Assembly: GCA_050874665.1 (NCBI GenBank)
Contig: JBNMLC010000002.1
Location: 124,001-188,000 of the forward strand
Source: RUG11237 sp050874665
GTDB taxonomy: Bacteria; Bacillota; Clostridia; Lachnospirales; Lachnospiraceae
Length of the DNA stretch: 64,000 nucleotides
Direction of reading: 5' to 3'
Shown: piece after piece, positions 42,442-49,066 of the stretch
Position numbering within the stretch: the stretch's first letter is position 1
Layout of the letters: each line of letters opens with the position of its first letter
Translations under genes and position numbers: made by a program
Notes under the pieces: generated by a model
What the model was told of the DNA's origin: nothing
The model's database searches: none
What the model saw: only the letters and a program-made list of their open reading frames with translations

Positions 42442-43907
42442 ATAATAATGAACTTGCACTAAAATATGGTGATGCTTTAGAAAAATTTAACGAAAAAAAG
42501 GAAATTGAGAAGAAATGTTCTAGGACAGTAGAACTTTTCTTCTCTTTTGATATTGTTAATTCTTCATCATATAAAGATGTTAATTACTTTGGATGGCAAG
42601 TTGTTTTAACGTCATTATTGACTAATATTCAAAGAAATATAGCAAAAGAAATCCCGGAAGCGCAACTCTGGAGAGTTTTGGGAGATGAAATTATATTTTT
42701 TGTAACCATTCGAAACATGGAAGAAATATATACGACAATTGATGCTATATATGGTGTTTTGGTTAAATCAAATGCAAAGTTGCATAATGGAAGTTTTTTT
42801 GAAGAATTAGAAGAGGAATATGAAAAAGATGATGTTGATTTAATGAAAAATAATAATATACTTGCAGTACAAGCAGCGGCATGGCTAGCAATTATTTTGA
42901 ATGGTGAAAAAACTTTTTTTCATACATATGATAATGTTTTTAAAAAGTATAGTATTAATGAAAATCAGCGAATTAATGAATTTTTAGGGCAAGATATAGA
43001 TATAGGATTTAGAATAAAAAAGGAAACACAAGATAGACGCTTGGTTGTAAGTATTGAGTTGGCAAAAATATTAAGTGACAAAACGGAATATTTATCAAGA
43101 TTAAATATTATTACATATAAGAACTTGAAAGGTGTTTGGAAAAATAGATTATATCCTATAATATGGTATCACGATGTGGAAATTAGTGGTGGAGTATCTT
43201 TTGAGGATAGTTTTTACTATGATGAAACGACATATAGCCAATTATCAAAGGAATATTTTCTAAACCGTGAAAGTGATGAAGGTGATTTAGCGTCTTATAT
43301 GTTCTTAGATGTACATCGGGCATTAAGCAAAATAATCAAAGACCAACAGTTGGAAAGCAAAATGGAACGTATCTGTGAGGTGATTAAGGAAACAGGAAGC
43401 GATGTCAAGGCTGTTGAGAATGAGTTTAATAATAAATTATTAGAGTTTCATTGTGCCGCTGTTTGTTGCGATGTAGCTAATAAAAGAGTATTGATTGCAA
43501 AAAGAAAAAACAGGAAGATTTATTCTGGATTGTGGGAATTTGGGTGTGCTAAAGCAAATATTGAACAAAATCTATATGATTCCATTGTAGAGGATTATAA
43601 AAACGATTTCGGAATAGATATTGAAGTCGTATGTGATGAAGAAAGAGAAGATAAGGAACCAAGACCTATTGCACTTTATCAGGTTGACAAAGTAGAAAAG
43701 CTTCAAAAAGGTGTAATAGTAATTGCTAAAACAGTTGGTAATTTCGATAAAATTAATGAAACTGTTAATGCGAGAGGGAAACATGAAAAATATAAATGGA
43801 TTTCCGAAACAGAAATAGCCGAGTTTGATGAACCGGCAATCAACGATTTTAAAGATACATTGAAAAAAGTTTTTTCTTTATGGGATGAGATTTTCAAGGA
43901 GAAATGA
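42435..43907 (+). CDS. Class III nucleotidyl cyclase fused to a degenerate Nudix domain (candidate PycC)
   Basis: 490 residues. The N-terminal half has the class III cyclase metal sites: LFFSFDIVNSSSYK with D39, and WRVLGDEIIFFV with D84, 45 residues apart as in known cyclases. The C-terminal part (about 335-450) is Nudix-like: HCAAVCCDVANKRVLIAKR and GLWEFGCAKANIEQ, but the Nudix REx2EE core reads EDYKND, so hydrolase activity is doubtful. Downstream is a small membrane protein of Pycsar-effector type. The set resembles Pycsar cCMP/cUMP anti-phage systems, in which a cyclase activates a membrane or TIR effector. The base specificity is not known. High AT content suggests transfer. Confidence 0.75.
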   Translation: MVDNNELALKYGDALEKFNEKKEIEKKCSRTVELFFSFDIVNSSSYKDVNYFGWQVVLTSLLTNIQRNIAKEIPEAQLWRVLGDEIIFFVTIRNMEEIYTTIDAIYGVLVKSNAKLHNGSFFEELEEEYEKDDVDLMKNNNILAVQAAAWLAIILNGEKTFFHTYDNVFKKYSINENQRINEFLGQDIDIGFRIKKETQDRRLVVSIELAKILSDKTEYLSRLNIITYKNLKGVWKNRLYPIIWYHDVEISGGVSFEDSFYYDETTYSQLSKEYFLNRESDEGDLASYMFLDVHRALSKIIKDQQLESKMERICEVIKETGSDVKAVENEFNNKLLEFHCAAVCCDVANKRVLIAKRKNRKIYSGLWEFGCAKANIEQNLYDSIVEDYKNDFGIDIEVVCDEEREDKEPRPIALYQVDKVEKLQKGVIVIAKTVGNFDKINETVNARGKHEKYKWISETEIAEFDEPAINDFKDTLKKVFSLWDEIFKEK

Positions 43908-44447
43908 ATGATGGAAAATAAGGAATTGGATGAATTGCTAGATAAGGTCTTTTCAAATGTAAATTCGTGGTTAAACTTTGCAGAAGCAAAAAATGCTGCA
44001 AATATAGCACTGGTGGTTGCTTGCATTGCAGCTATTTTTAGCCTTGATAGTATGAATGTTTTATTATATGTTATCTGTATTTTATTTACTTTTTCGTGAA
44101 TATGTTCTTTGATATCATTTCTTCCCAGACTGGGACAGAAGGTAGTAAGGAAGTTCCCTAAGTTGGAAGAAAAGATAATAAAGAAAAAAGTAAGAAAAGA
44201 CGAAAATGACAATTTATTGTTTTTTGAAGCTATTAAGAAATATTCTGGGAATGAGTATGCAAAACAAGTTAGCAAGTTATATTTTGAGTCGAGCAAAAAA
44301 GATTTTAGTAAATATCAATTAGATTTGGCAAATGAAATAGTTTATAATTCAGATATTGCTAGTCGTAAATATCAATTTTTTAAAGTGGCTGCTTATTTGG
44401 ATGTAGTAGCATTTATGCTTTTGGCAGTTTGCTTTATTATTGCCTAA
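43908..44447 (+). pseudogene. Candidate Pycsar-type membrane effector (PycTM-like), in-frame TGA
   Basis: The start FSNVNSWLNFAEAKNAANIALVV is like the DUF5706/PycTM helix pattern (Asp/Glu-Ala-Lys followed by a hydrophobic helix). It reads through one helix and a second helix interrupted by TGA at 44097-44099. The same frame continues with a cytosolic region, then a third helix, AYLDVVAFMLLAVCFIIA. The total is 180 codons including the stop. ATG 43908 is directly after the cyclase TGA with AAGGAG upstream. Loss of the effector would disarm the system, or the two parts may be made separately. Confidence 0.7.
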
Positions 44448-44551
44448 TTAAGTGTTGCAAAGATATCTATAGTTTAGGTAAAATGTATTATGTTGGTAGT
44501 ACAATATAATAAAGATAGAAAGAGGTTCGTAACTATTTTTCTCTTTACCGA

Positions 44552-44571
44552 TTGAGTACAATTTGAGTACA
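44552..44571 (+). repeat. Right attachment repeat (attR) of element 1
   Basis: TTGAGTACAATTTGAGTACA, 18/20 identical to the 33887-33906 copy. It lies about 100 bp after the effector gene. CGATTGAGT also occurs here (44549-44557) and in the last codons of guaA (33812-33820). Confidence 0.75.
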
Positions 44572-44691
44572 GAAAAAATTACAAATGAAAAATAGAGACA
44601 CTAAAATGCAAATTATGAACCTTAACGCACGGGAAATTAACAGAAAAATGTTAATACAAAGTCTTGTGAGAAGAGTTGGAATAATTTGCAA

Positions 44692-44737
44692 AAGCTCGCA
44701 AAGCCTAATAAAATGGGCATTTGCGAGCTTGTTTTTT
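44692..44737 (+). terminator. Strong terminator between the two elements
   Basis: AAGCTCGCAAA (44692-44702) pairs with TTTGCGAGCTT (44720-44730), with an inner GCC/GGGC stem and T6 tail. A direct repeat TGGTACT-ATTT-TGGTACT follows at 44744-44761 and resembles a paired integrase core site. The remainder of 44572-44910 has no gene. Confidence 0.85.
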
Positions 44738-44910
44738 GCCTTGTGGTACTATTTTGGTACTAAAGTGAGCTGTGCACGAATAGAAAATTGATGGCTTGGA
44801 ATGCTTCATTCCATAGACAGCAGGTTTTTATTCATATAGAGCAACGCCCTCCAGCGAGATGAAGCACAGCGGAATCGAGATGGTACACAGCGAATGGAAA
44901 ATGGTTAATT

Positions 44911-45459
44911 TCACGCATGAGGCCATGTTATTTTCCACTCAAAATATTCATTTGGAGAAATCTCTCCACTATTTAATTTCGTTTTCATTTCACACCATTC
45001 CGAGAGGAAATCATTTACCAATCCATATTCAAAAGTTAATGCGACAGGTGAGCCTGCACTGTCATAATCACTTTCATTGTAAGTTGGTCTGGAGGTTTCG
45101 GAAGGTTTTGCCGGAGTCATTGCGGTCAGATGAATCAGGTTGCCAGGAGCAGTGTACTCTGGAAATCTTGTGCCTTTTCCACGGGCTGGAAGTGATGTAG
45201 CACTTTCTTCAAGCCAGAAAAGTGTTTCAATGATATCTTCGGCAGCACCTAGACTGTAATCAGAGATTGCCTTGTAATTGCAGTGCAAAGCATCGGCAAG
45301 CTTTAGAATCATATCTTCACCGGGAATGCGGGCACCAGTTTCATACTGGGATATGCGGACGGACATATTTTTGCCTTCAAAGCCAAGTGCACCACCAAGC
45401 TCATCCATTGTCATTTTACGGAATACTCGTATTTTCTTTATTCTTTCACCAATTGTCAT
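44911..45459 (-). CDS. XRE-family repressor of element 2
   Basis: 182 residues. HTH: RKMTMDELGGALGFEGKNMSV, with RISQYETGARIPGEDM after it. The C-terminal YFEWKITWPHA is shared with the XRE protein at 35632-36192 and otherwise the two are moderately diverged. GGAGGTAAC precedes the ATG. It is divergent from the excisionase/integrase genes and probably represses them. Confidence 0.88.
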   Translation of the reverse strand: MTIGERIKKIRVFRKMTMDELGGALGFEGKNMSVRISQYETGARIPGEDMILKLADALHCNYKAISDYSLGAAEDIIETLFWLEESATSLPARGKGTRFPEYTAPGNLIHLTAMTPAKPSETSRPTYNESDYDSAGSPVALTFEYGLVNDFLSEWCEMKTKLNSGEISPNEYFEWKITWPHA

Positions 45460-45566
45460 AGTGTAGTTACCTCCAGTTATTTGTCTCTAATGGACTGTTA
45501 AAGACAGTATAACATGAAAAAAATAAAAAGAGAAGTTTTTCTATACGAAGAAATTAGAAAAAGCTC

Positions 45567-45595
45567 TTGACAATTCAATACCATTCAGATAGAAT
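45567..45595 (+). promoter_or_regulatory. Sigma-A promoter of element 2 excisionase/integrase
   Basis: TTGACA (45567-45572), 17 bp, TAGAAT (45590-45595). Confidence 0.75.
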
Positions 45596-45614
45596 AACAG
45601 TGATTCAATTATCT

Positions 45615-45628
45615 ATACTATATAGTAT
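45615..45628. promoter_or_regulatory. Candidate operator of the element 2 repressor
   Basis: ATACTATATAGTAT, a perfect 14-bp palindrome just after the promoter start region. AATACCATTCAG (overlapping the promoter) also has a partial inverted counterpart CTGAATgagtGGTAT at 45640-45657. Confidence 0.6.
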
Positions 45629-45689
45629 TGAAAAAAACAACTGAATGAGTGGTATCAGAAATCTAACAGGCATTTGCCAGGACATTCAT

Positions 45690-45845
45690 AGGAATTGAGC
45701 GAATGTAGACACTCCCCCAAGCGGACCGAGTACCTCGAGCGGGAGCGGGCGGTATTACAGGAGATTATCTCAGGTAAGGAGGCTGGTTGTGACATCAGCA
45801 GAACTGGTATAGGAAAACGCCGAAACAAATTTTTAAAGGGAAGGT
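45690..45845 (+). other. GC-rich leader, possible remnant of a coding region
   Basis: A patch clearly richer in G and C than its surroundings. The plus frame from about 45722 reads RTEYLERERAVLQEII, then SGKEAGCDISRTGIG and KRRNKFLKG with no start codon, which looks like the tail of a lost gene rather than a functional one. No RNA family is recognised. It lies between the promoter and the excisionase. Confidence 0.35.
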
Positions 45846-45856
45846 GGTGAAAGGGC

Positions 45857-46042
45857 ATGAACGAAAAATTTTTAGAAGTAGGAGATGTGATGCAGATTCT
45901 TGGAATTTCAAGATCAGCAGCATATAAGCTTATGAAACAGATTAACAATGAACTTGAAAAGAAGGGCTACATTGTAATCCGTGGAAAAGTAAGCAGAAAG
46001 TATTTTGAAGAACGCATTTATGGTATGAGTGATGCAGTATAA
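45857..46042 (+). CDS. xis: Excisionase-like small HTH protein (element 2)
   Basis: 61 residues. EVGDVMQILGISRSAAYKLMKQI, then KVSRKYFEERIYGM, matches the size and layout of the 36363-36557 protein in element 1. A GGTGG-rich site is upstream. Likely directs excision with the now broken integrase. Confidence 0.78.
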   Translation: MNEKFLEVGDVMQILGISRSAAYKLMKQINNELEKKGYIVIRGKVSRKYFEERIYGMSDAV

Positions 46043-46132
46043 ACAGATAAAAAGATTGAGGCAGAGGCAGGTGTATAAGAGATATGGGCATTGGCACCTG
46101 CTTTTGCATATGGAAAGAAGGAGATGATGAAT

Positions 46133-47327
46133 ATGCCAGCTTATAAAGACAGTAAGACAGGCACCTGGTTCGTCAAATTCTATTGTAAGGACTGGACCGG
46201 GGAAAACAAACAGATAAAGAAAAGAGGCTTTGCAACAAAAAGAGAAGCGTTGGATTATGAGCGTAATTACAAAATACGGCAGGAGAACAATCTGGATATG
46301 ACATTTGGAGAGTTCTGGAAGCTGTATGCAGAGGATGTGAAGAATCGTGTCAAACTCAACACATGGCTTACAAAGAAACACATTGTGGAGACAAAGATAT
46401 TGCCTTATTTCAAGAATCTTAAGATGAATGAGATAATGCCGGGAGATGTCCGCAAGTGGCAGAATGAGATGGTTGCATTCCGTTATGAGAATGGTGAGTG
46501 TTATTCCCGGACTTATAAGAAGACAATGCACAATATCTTAAGTGCGATATTTAACCATACGTGCAGATTTTATAATCTCAAATCCGGCAAGACAGGCTGG
46601 AAATATGGGCAGGGAAGAAAAGAAGGAAATGCTTTTCTGGACAACTGAGGAATATAAGAAGTTTTCCGAAGCGGTGATTGACAAGCCAGTTTCATTTTAT
46701 GCATTTGAAATGCTGTACTGGACTGGAATGCGTTTAGGCGAGCTGCTGGCTCTTACGATGGAAGACTTTAATTTTGAAAAGAATACAGTCAGGATAAATA
46801 AATCATATCAGCGTCTGTAGGGACAGGATGTTATTACAACACCGAAAACACATAAGAGCAACAGGACAATCAAGCTGCCAAAGTTTCTGGCAGAAGAAAT
46901 GCAGGAATATTTTGCTATGCTATATGACCAGGCACCAACAGACAGACTGTTCCAGGTGACAAAGAGTTTTCTCCATCATGAGATGGAGCGTGGTTGCAAG
47001 TTATCCGGTGTGAAGAAAATCAGAATCCATGATTTAAGGTATTCGCATATTTCACATCTGATTGACCTTGGATTCTCAGCGGTTGCAATAGCTGACAGGG
47101 TAGGACATGAGAGCATTGATATCACATATCGTTATTCACATCTGTTTCCATCAAAGCAGGTGGCAATGGCAGACAGGATTGACGCTGTCAATGCAAGCGT
47201 TGTGGATTGTGAAGAGCTGGATGAAAATGTAGACAATATGCAGGCAGAGGAAACAGCACCTATGATTGATATGGATGTGGCTGCGGAAAAGATTATAAGA
47301 ATTGATAAGTACAAGGCAGTCTCATAA
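46133..47327 (+). pseudogene. int: Tyrosine integrase, frameshifted and with an in-frame TAG
   Basis: A relative of the element 1 integrase. Start at 46133 (PAYKDSKTGTWFVKF) with AAGGAG nine bases upstream. In the A-run near 46580-46582 the frame changes: the reading FYNLKSGKT should be continued as NPARQAGNMGREEK. Then TAG at 46818-46820 replaces the Ser codon expected from the element 1 alignment YQRMSGRDVI. The catalytic blocks TGMRLGELLAL, HDLRYSHISHL and YRYSHLFP remain in the broken frame. Three pieces cannot make one recombinase, so element 2 depends on another integrase. Confidence 0.9.
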
Positions 47328-47438
47328 TGACGATGCGAAACATTATGAATTATGCTGGCGGGAGTTTTGCATTATGTATGGATGTGATGTTATGTGAACT
47401 TAAGTAAAAGTTTTTTATATTGGAAGGAGCAGATTATT

Positions 47439-47780
47439 ATGAGCGAGAAAAGGCTGGATGCCAAGAAAAGATGGAGAAATGTTGTGGTAGCATTTCGTAT
47501 GTCACCGGAGGAAGCACAGGAGTTGAATGTAAAGGTTTCACTCAGCGGACTTTCAAAACAGGATTATATTATCCAATGTCTGCTGAAGCATGAAATCAGG
47601 GTTGTTGGTGGAATGAAGGTGGCAAAGAAAGTGCAGGTTCATCTTGATACGATACTTGAAGAATTACAGACATTAGATGAATCTGACAGAGGTATAGATG
47701 TTGAAGAACTGCTGGTTCCGTTAAAGCATGTGCTTGATATTTTGCAGAGTAATGAGAAAGGCGGTAATCATTATGAGTAA
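47439..47780 (+). CDS. Ribbon-helix-helix-type small protein (element 2)
   Basis: 113 residues. VVVAFRMSPEEAQELNVKVSLSGLSKQDYIIQCLL matches the layout of the 37649-38011 protein (discussed as pattern). ATG 47439 has AAGGAG upstream. The C-terminal half is acidic and helical. It overlaps the start of the TnpV remnant by eight bases. Likely DNA-binding. Confidence 0.68.
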   Translation: MSEKRLDAKKRWRNVVVAFRMSPEEAQELNVKVSLSGLSKQDYIIQCLLKHEIRVVGGMKVAKKVQVHLDTILEELQTLDESDRGIDVEELLVPLKHVLDILQSNEKGGNHYE

Positions 47781-48148
47781 AACAACATTTGAAAAGCTTG
47801 GTATTCCATATGAAGAAAGGAATGGAATCTTCTATCCGGTTCTTGTCGCAGGAACAGAGCAGACAGATATGGATGCAGGAAAGTATGGACGGTATGTGGA
47901 TTAAATTTATCAAAGAAGAGTATCCAATGAGATATAAGTGTCTAGTGCGGTTCGGGGAGCTTGAAGAGAGAGCAAATGAAGTCAATGAAACAGCATACGA
48001 GCTGCTTGATGATATTGAAGCTAAGTGGCTTAAAAAGCATAAGCCGGAGAATCCAAATTCTTTTATGGAACAGTTACAGCTCAGGACACAGACGCGGATG
48101 ATGGCAGAGGAAATTGTCATTATGGATGTAGTGATGCAGTTTCACTAG
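47773..48148 (+). pseudogene. TnpV-like transposon-encoded protein, frameshifted
   Basis: The first frame, from ATG 47773, reads SKTTFEKLGIPYEERNGIFY and PVLVAGTEQTDMDAGKYGR, then stops at 47904 after YVD. The second frame, from about 47893, continues WIKFIKEEYPMRYKCLVRFG and ends VIMDVVMQFH. Together they make the usual single TnpV protein of about 124 residues. One extra base near 47893 explains the break. Role of TnpV in mobile elements is not firmly known. Confidence 0.75.
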
Positions 48149-48150
48149 GA

Positions 48151-48492
48151 GTGGGGCGGAAAGTGCCCCCACTCAAATCAGAACGAAAAAGATATGATGG
48201 CGGAAAGTGCCACAAAACCAGCAAAGTGGCGGCAAAAAGCGCCACCATTCAAATCAGAGTGAAAAAGGTAGGGTGGCAGAAAGTGCCATCAAAACAGAAA
48301 AGTGGTGGCAGAAAATTTCACCAAAACAGCAAAGTGATGGCAAAAAGTGCCACCACTTTTCAAAGCTGGTGGAACAATGTGGTGGTTTGGGATTCTGGGT
48401 ATTCGGATTCAAAATTAGTGTGGTGGTTTCATCGCATTTGGGTGGAAACTTAGCCACCATATCCATAACTGTGGTGGAACATTAACCACCAC
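48151..48492. repeat. Array of about eight small GGCGGMAAAGTGCCACC-like hairpin repeats
   Basis: Related units start at about 48151, 48197, 48226, 48272, 48304, 48335, 48441 and 48471. Each contains TGGYGGMAA followed by a pyrimidine-purine step and GCCACCA, so each can fold as a short hairpin. Spacing is irregular (about 30-45, later more). It is not a CRISPR, since spacers and repeat lengths vary. It lies upstream of mobC/mobA, next to the oriT-like site. Overlapping frames here look spurious. Confidence 0.75.
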
Positions 48493-48569
48493 ATATCATA
48501 TACAGGGTGCAGGTGCTCCTGCCAAGACGAAAAATGATGTAAACGCTGATAGCGTTTTATATTTTTTCG

Positions 48570-48599
48570 GGAAAAGGTCCGACCTTTTCCGCATCTTGC
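48570..48599 (+). other. oriT: Candidate oriT with nic-like site
   Basis: Inverted repeat GGAAAAGGTC-C-GACCTTTTCC (48570-48590) followed at once by GCATCTTGCA. MOBP relaxases of the IncP type nick at YATCCTGY-like sites after such a repeat. A second small hairpin, AAACGC/GCGTTT, is at 48541-48556. The position just upstream of mobC and the relaxase supports the call. Confidence 0.6.
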
Positions 48600-48639
48600 A
48601 AAACCTATAAGCAGAACTTTTAGAAAGGATGGAAAAGCA

Positions 48640-48735
48640 ATGGTACAGATAAAAAGAGATTGGTTTGATACAGCATTAGAAAACTACAGAAGGGGAGAAA
48701 CGAATGGCAGATGGAAAGAGAAGATACAAATCTGA
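48640..48735 (+). CDS. Short leader peptide (31 aa) overlapping mobC
   Basis: ATG 48640 has AAAGGA about ten bases upstream and encodes VQIKRDWFDTALENYRRGET plus NGRWKEKIQI. It ends 32 bases inside mobC and contains the mobC ribosome-binding site, so translation of the two may be coupled. No family known. Confidence 0.4.
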   Translation: MVQIKRDWFDTALENYRRGETNGRWKEKIQI

Positions 48736-49066
48736 CAGGAAAGATTATAAGGTATCTGTGAAGCTGTCAGAAAAAGATATGGATTGTTTGAATGCAGGAC
48801 TTAAGTGGACCGGGTTAACAGCAAGTGCCTATATAAGAGAATTAATTCGTACAGGTGATAACATTGATACAAGTTATCCAGCGGACAGGGCAAGAGTAAT
48901 CCGTGTTATTGCTGGTATTGCAAATAATATTAATCAGGCAGTAAAGCTTGGAAATTCGCAGGGAAGATTGTATTACAGCGATATTGATAAATTGCAATGT
49001 AGTCTGAATGAGATAAAGAAAACATTTGGGGAGGTGCTGGCAATATGGCGATTACAAAGATCCTGA
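48704..49066 (+). CDS. mobC: MobC-like relaxosome protein
   Basis: 120 residues. VSVKLSEKDMDCLNAGLKWTG, SAYIRELIRTG and IAGIANNINQAVKLGNSQ fit the MobC family, which helps the relaxase open oriT. Its ATG has AAGGGGAG upstream. It overlaps the relaxase by 22 bases. Confidence 0.85.
   Translation: MADGKRRYKSDRKDYKVSVKLSEKDMDCLNAGLKWTGLTASAYIRELIRTGDNIDTSYPADRARVIRVIAGIANNINQAVKLGNSQGRLYYSDIDKLQCSLNEIKKTFGEVLAIWRLQRS

Larger units (their letters stand above)
33887..44571. mobile_element. Integrative element 1, downstream of guaA
   Basis: About 10.7 kb bounded by the direct repeats at 33887-33906 and 44552-44571. Cargo at the left end is a TIGR04141-like gene; then XRE repressor, excisionase, tyrosine integrase, AAA ATPase, mobC-like genes, and at the right end an XRE/ImmA/cyclase/effector defence module. 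No relaxase gene is present, so it could transfer only with help. The boundary is inferred from the repeat and gene content, not from an empty site. Confidence 0.75.

Noticed and set aside
39911..44099. UGA recoding or selenocysteine to explain in-frame TGA codons
   Set aside because: No SECIS-like element or sel genes were seen and neighbouring genes use TGA as a normal stop; mutation is simpler.
44585..44791. 68-codon frame between the two elements
   Set aside because: It runs through the strong terminator at 44692-44737 and resembles no protein.
45914..46531. 205-codon minus-strand frame over excisionase and integrase 2
   Set aside because: It lies antisense to recognisable excisionase and integrase coding sequence and has no ribosome site.
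48151..48485. Two overlapping plus-strand frames of about 100 codons
   Set aside because: They only translate the hairpin repeats, differ in frame, and have low-complexity Lys/Ser/Gly content.
48151..48492. CRISPR array
   Set aside because: Units vary in sequence and spacing, there are no uniform spacers, and no cas genes are present.
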